DNA of 64,000 nucleotides from Phycisphaerae bacterium (GTDB lineage Bacteria; Planctomycetota; Phycisphaerae; Tepidisphaerales; Tepidisphaeraceae). How positions within the stretch are numbered: the stretch's first letter is position 1; each line of letters starts with the position of its first letter. Positions 62,647 through 64,000 of this stretch are shown piece after piece. The position numbers and the translations under genes are program-made. The DNA lies in contig JAICIO010000001.1 in NCBI GenBank assembly GCA_025924315.1, positions 62,001 to 126,000 on the forward strand, written 5' to 3'. The notes under the pieces were generated by a model that did no database searches, was not told the origin of the DNA, and worked only from the letters and a program-made list of their open reading frames with translations.

Positions 62647-63495
62647 ATGATTCCACCGGAACAGCTTCAGGTATTCGGCGAGTCTCTCAAGAATGCCCGT
62701 GAATATCTCGATTTGGTCCTGAAACCGTCACTCACCCAGATCGGCGGAATGCTGGAGGACACGGTTCAACACTGGCGACTGCGAAACAAGGTGAATCTTG
62801 TTCTGAAGACGAAGAAGATTCTCGAATCGAAGGGAGTAACACCGAAACAACTGGAGCCGAATATTGTGGTTCCGCTTTTGGACGAAGCAGCCAACACCGA
62901 CGACCCAACCCTGTCCGACATGTTCGCCAACCTGATGGCATCGGAACTCGACGCCGATGGAGCCGCCACGCATCCTTCGTTCGCTAAAACACTCGGCCAG
63001 CTTAGCCCGCTCGACGCCAAAGTCTTAGAGATGATCGACGGAAAAGATGAAGCGAACTGGAAGGACCGCCAACAAAAGAAAGCCAACAAACAGGAACTAG
63101 GACCGCAGGGCCAAGAATACGCCTGGGGTGAATACTCGCTCACGATGACTGTGAGGAGCAATCTGAAGGTTACTGCCGACGTGGCCGCACTTAGTATTGA
63201 TAATTTGAGGCGTCTCGGCTTAATCGAGGACTTTGCACTTCCCGAACGGGATTTCGCCGGAGCGATAGAATACGACTTGAAGGTGACCGGTTACGGAATT
63301 CGTTTCCTGCTGGCGGTCAAGCGTGAAACGTATTGGCGAAAACAATTCGAGGGAAGATTTGAAGAGTTCGCTAAGAAGGCCGAGGCGACGACAGAATCGG
63401 ACCCCAAGCCAAGTAAAGCTTGGAAAGAGGGCAGACGAAAGTATCCTCAACCTCGACCGATCCAGCGTGACAAGAACAGAAACGCTCATGACTGA
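62647..63495 (+). CDS. Abi-alpha (DUF4393) protein
   Basis: 282 aa. The conserved N-terminal half shows the family pattern: YLDLVLKPSLTQIGGMLEDT, a helix WRLRNKVNLVLKTKKILE, VVPLLDEAANTDDPTLSDMF and ANLMASELD. The family was named for abortive-infection genes and also occurs in cellular toxin/defence islands. No transmembrane helix is obvious. The C-terminal 40 residues are Lys/Arg/Pro-rich. Lower GC than the rest of the window suggests acquisition. Confidence 0.75.
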   Translation: MIPPEQLQVFGESLKNAREYLDLVLKPSLTQIGGMLEDTVQHWRLRNKVNLVLKTKKILESKGVTPKQLEPNIVVPLLDEAANTDDPTLSDMFANLMASELDADGAATHPSFAKTLGQLSPLDAKVLEMIDGKDEANWKDRQQKKANKQELGPQGQEYAWGEYSLTMTVRSNLKVTADVAALSIDNLRRLGLIEDFALPERDFAGAIEYDLKVTGYGIRFLLAVKRETYWRKQFEGRFEEFAKKAEATTESDPKPSKAWKEGRRKYPQPRPIQRDKNRNAHD

Positions 63496-63530
63496 TTCAC
63501 GCCGGGTATTTTGTAGAGCCAGTCGATCTC

Positions 63531-64000
63531 TCACCTTCCCGGCCGACGATTGTACGAGTGAACGTACGTTCCGTCCTTCCGTGTGTACCCATTCACGTGT
63601 TGGGTCTTTCCGCTCCCGTAGTAACCGCCAGAAGGGGCGGGAGTGCTGTAGGCTTGCGGTTGACTTGGTTGACTGTTCGTTAAATCCGGGCGACTGGCGA
63701 GGGCCGCCGTCTGTTGAGCTTGTTGTGTCTGTAGTGCTTGCTGTTGCTGTAGGAGTTGCTGTTGCCTCGCTTGTGCAAGGGCCGTGTCTCTTTGGGTAAT
63801 CGCCTGCTGAATCCGTGCCACTTCAGCAACGTCCGTAGAGACATCGCGTGACGCTTGTAACACGTCCGGATCATCTGCGATTAACCGATCGCGAATCTTG
63901 GTTGTGTCATTCTTGGCGGACATCCAAACTGAACTAGTGGCCGATACGCTGCTCCCGTTCGGATTGGCTCTAGCTTCTTTCACTGCCTTCTCTGCGGACG
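63531..64000 (-). CDS. Q-rich secreted-type protein, truncated at the window edge
   Basis: The frame stays open to base 64000 (AEKAVKEARANPN), so the N-terminus lies beyond the window; a GTG at 63983 is an unlikely start. The middle has a long glutamine-rich stretch (ARQQQLLQQQQALQTQQAQQ) and the end reads GYYGSGKTQHVNGYTRKDG, then TYVHSYNRRPGR. The GYTRKDGTYVHSY tail is known from many small secreted proteins that bind or coat surfaces. No function assigned. Confidence 0.6.
   Translation of the reverse strand, partial: SAEKAVKEARANPNGSSVSATSSVWMSAKNDTTKIRDRLIADDPDVLQASRDVSTDVAEVARIQQAITQRDTALAQARQQQLLQQQQALQTQQAQQTAALASRPDLTNSQPSQPQAYSTPAPSGGYYGSGKTQHVNGYTRKDGTYVHSYNRRPGR

Overview
The window is high-GC, gene-dense DNA that most likely comes from a planctomycete of the Phycisphaerae/Tepidisphaerales type. 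This is inferred from gene content. The markers are three sulfatases, a PSD1-type c-heme protein paired with a DUF1501 protein, an ECF sigma factor coupled to a Ser/Thr kinase with C-terminal repeats, several Gfo/Idh/MocA proteins, and small membrane proteins ending in the zinc ribbon [16 protein letters not shown]. KdsA implies a Kdo-containing outer membrane. MqnE plus an MqnP-like prenyltransferase and UbiX imply menaquinone made by the futalosine route.

Layout. 1-2.4 kb: a patch of zinc-ribbon paralogues, two of the genes frameshifted, next to a 3' half of a tRNA-Tyr gene. 2.4-6.1 kb: ankyrin protein, Ser/Thr kinase and ECF sigma factor. 6.2-10.8 kb: DUF1501/PSD1 pair. 10.8-15.3 kb: HupE/UreJ-like protein and a 1100-aa secreted propeller-PHP protein. 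15.4-23.5 kb: carbohydrate island (GH36 alpha-galactosidase, two Gfo/Idh/MocA proteins, an enolase-superfamily enzyme, a clan-A glycosidase, a HAD phosphatase, an AhpD-like protein). 23.6-31.3 kb: housekeeping genes (sulfatase, moaC, kdsA, lipid kinase, polyprenyl synthase, cysteine desulfurase). 31.4-39.6 kb: exchanger-like membrane protein, a large anchored protein, a hybrid-sensor histidine kinase with an ANTAR response regulator, and glyA. 39.7-46.9 kb: frameshifted sulfatase, small membrane proteins, a repeat-rich intergenic stretch, proS, bpt, a response regulator and a small conserved protein. 46.9-53 kb: mqnE, sulfatase, PepSY-like lipoprotein, mqnP, an unusual CsrA and ubiX. 53-62.4 kb: two GNATs, two STAS proteins, a GH13 enzyme, sugar isomerase, Gfo/Idh, DUF6496/DUF5335 stress-type genes, PhyH and an ABM monooxygenase. 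62.4-64 kb: a visibly AT-richer end with an Abi-alpha (DUF4393) gene and a truncated Q-rich secreted protein.

The most striking layer lies between the genes. At least six sequence-unrelated families of palindromic doublets share one design: a short perfect hairpin, a spacer, then the same hairpin inverted. The commonest family, built on GGTGCGCTTCAGCGCACC, occurs as seven doublets and one single unit. Stem changes in these elements are compensated on the partner strand. In several places the leading TAG of the element is the stop codon of the neighbouring gene. No REP-associated transposase is present in the window.

A second unusual item is a CsrA-family protein that appears to hold two copies of the core strands in one chain. 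Three apparent single-base frameshifts (near 590, 2030 and 39899) may be true pseudogenes or residual assembly errors. No CRISPR array, rRNA operon or complete tRNA gene was seen.
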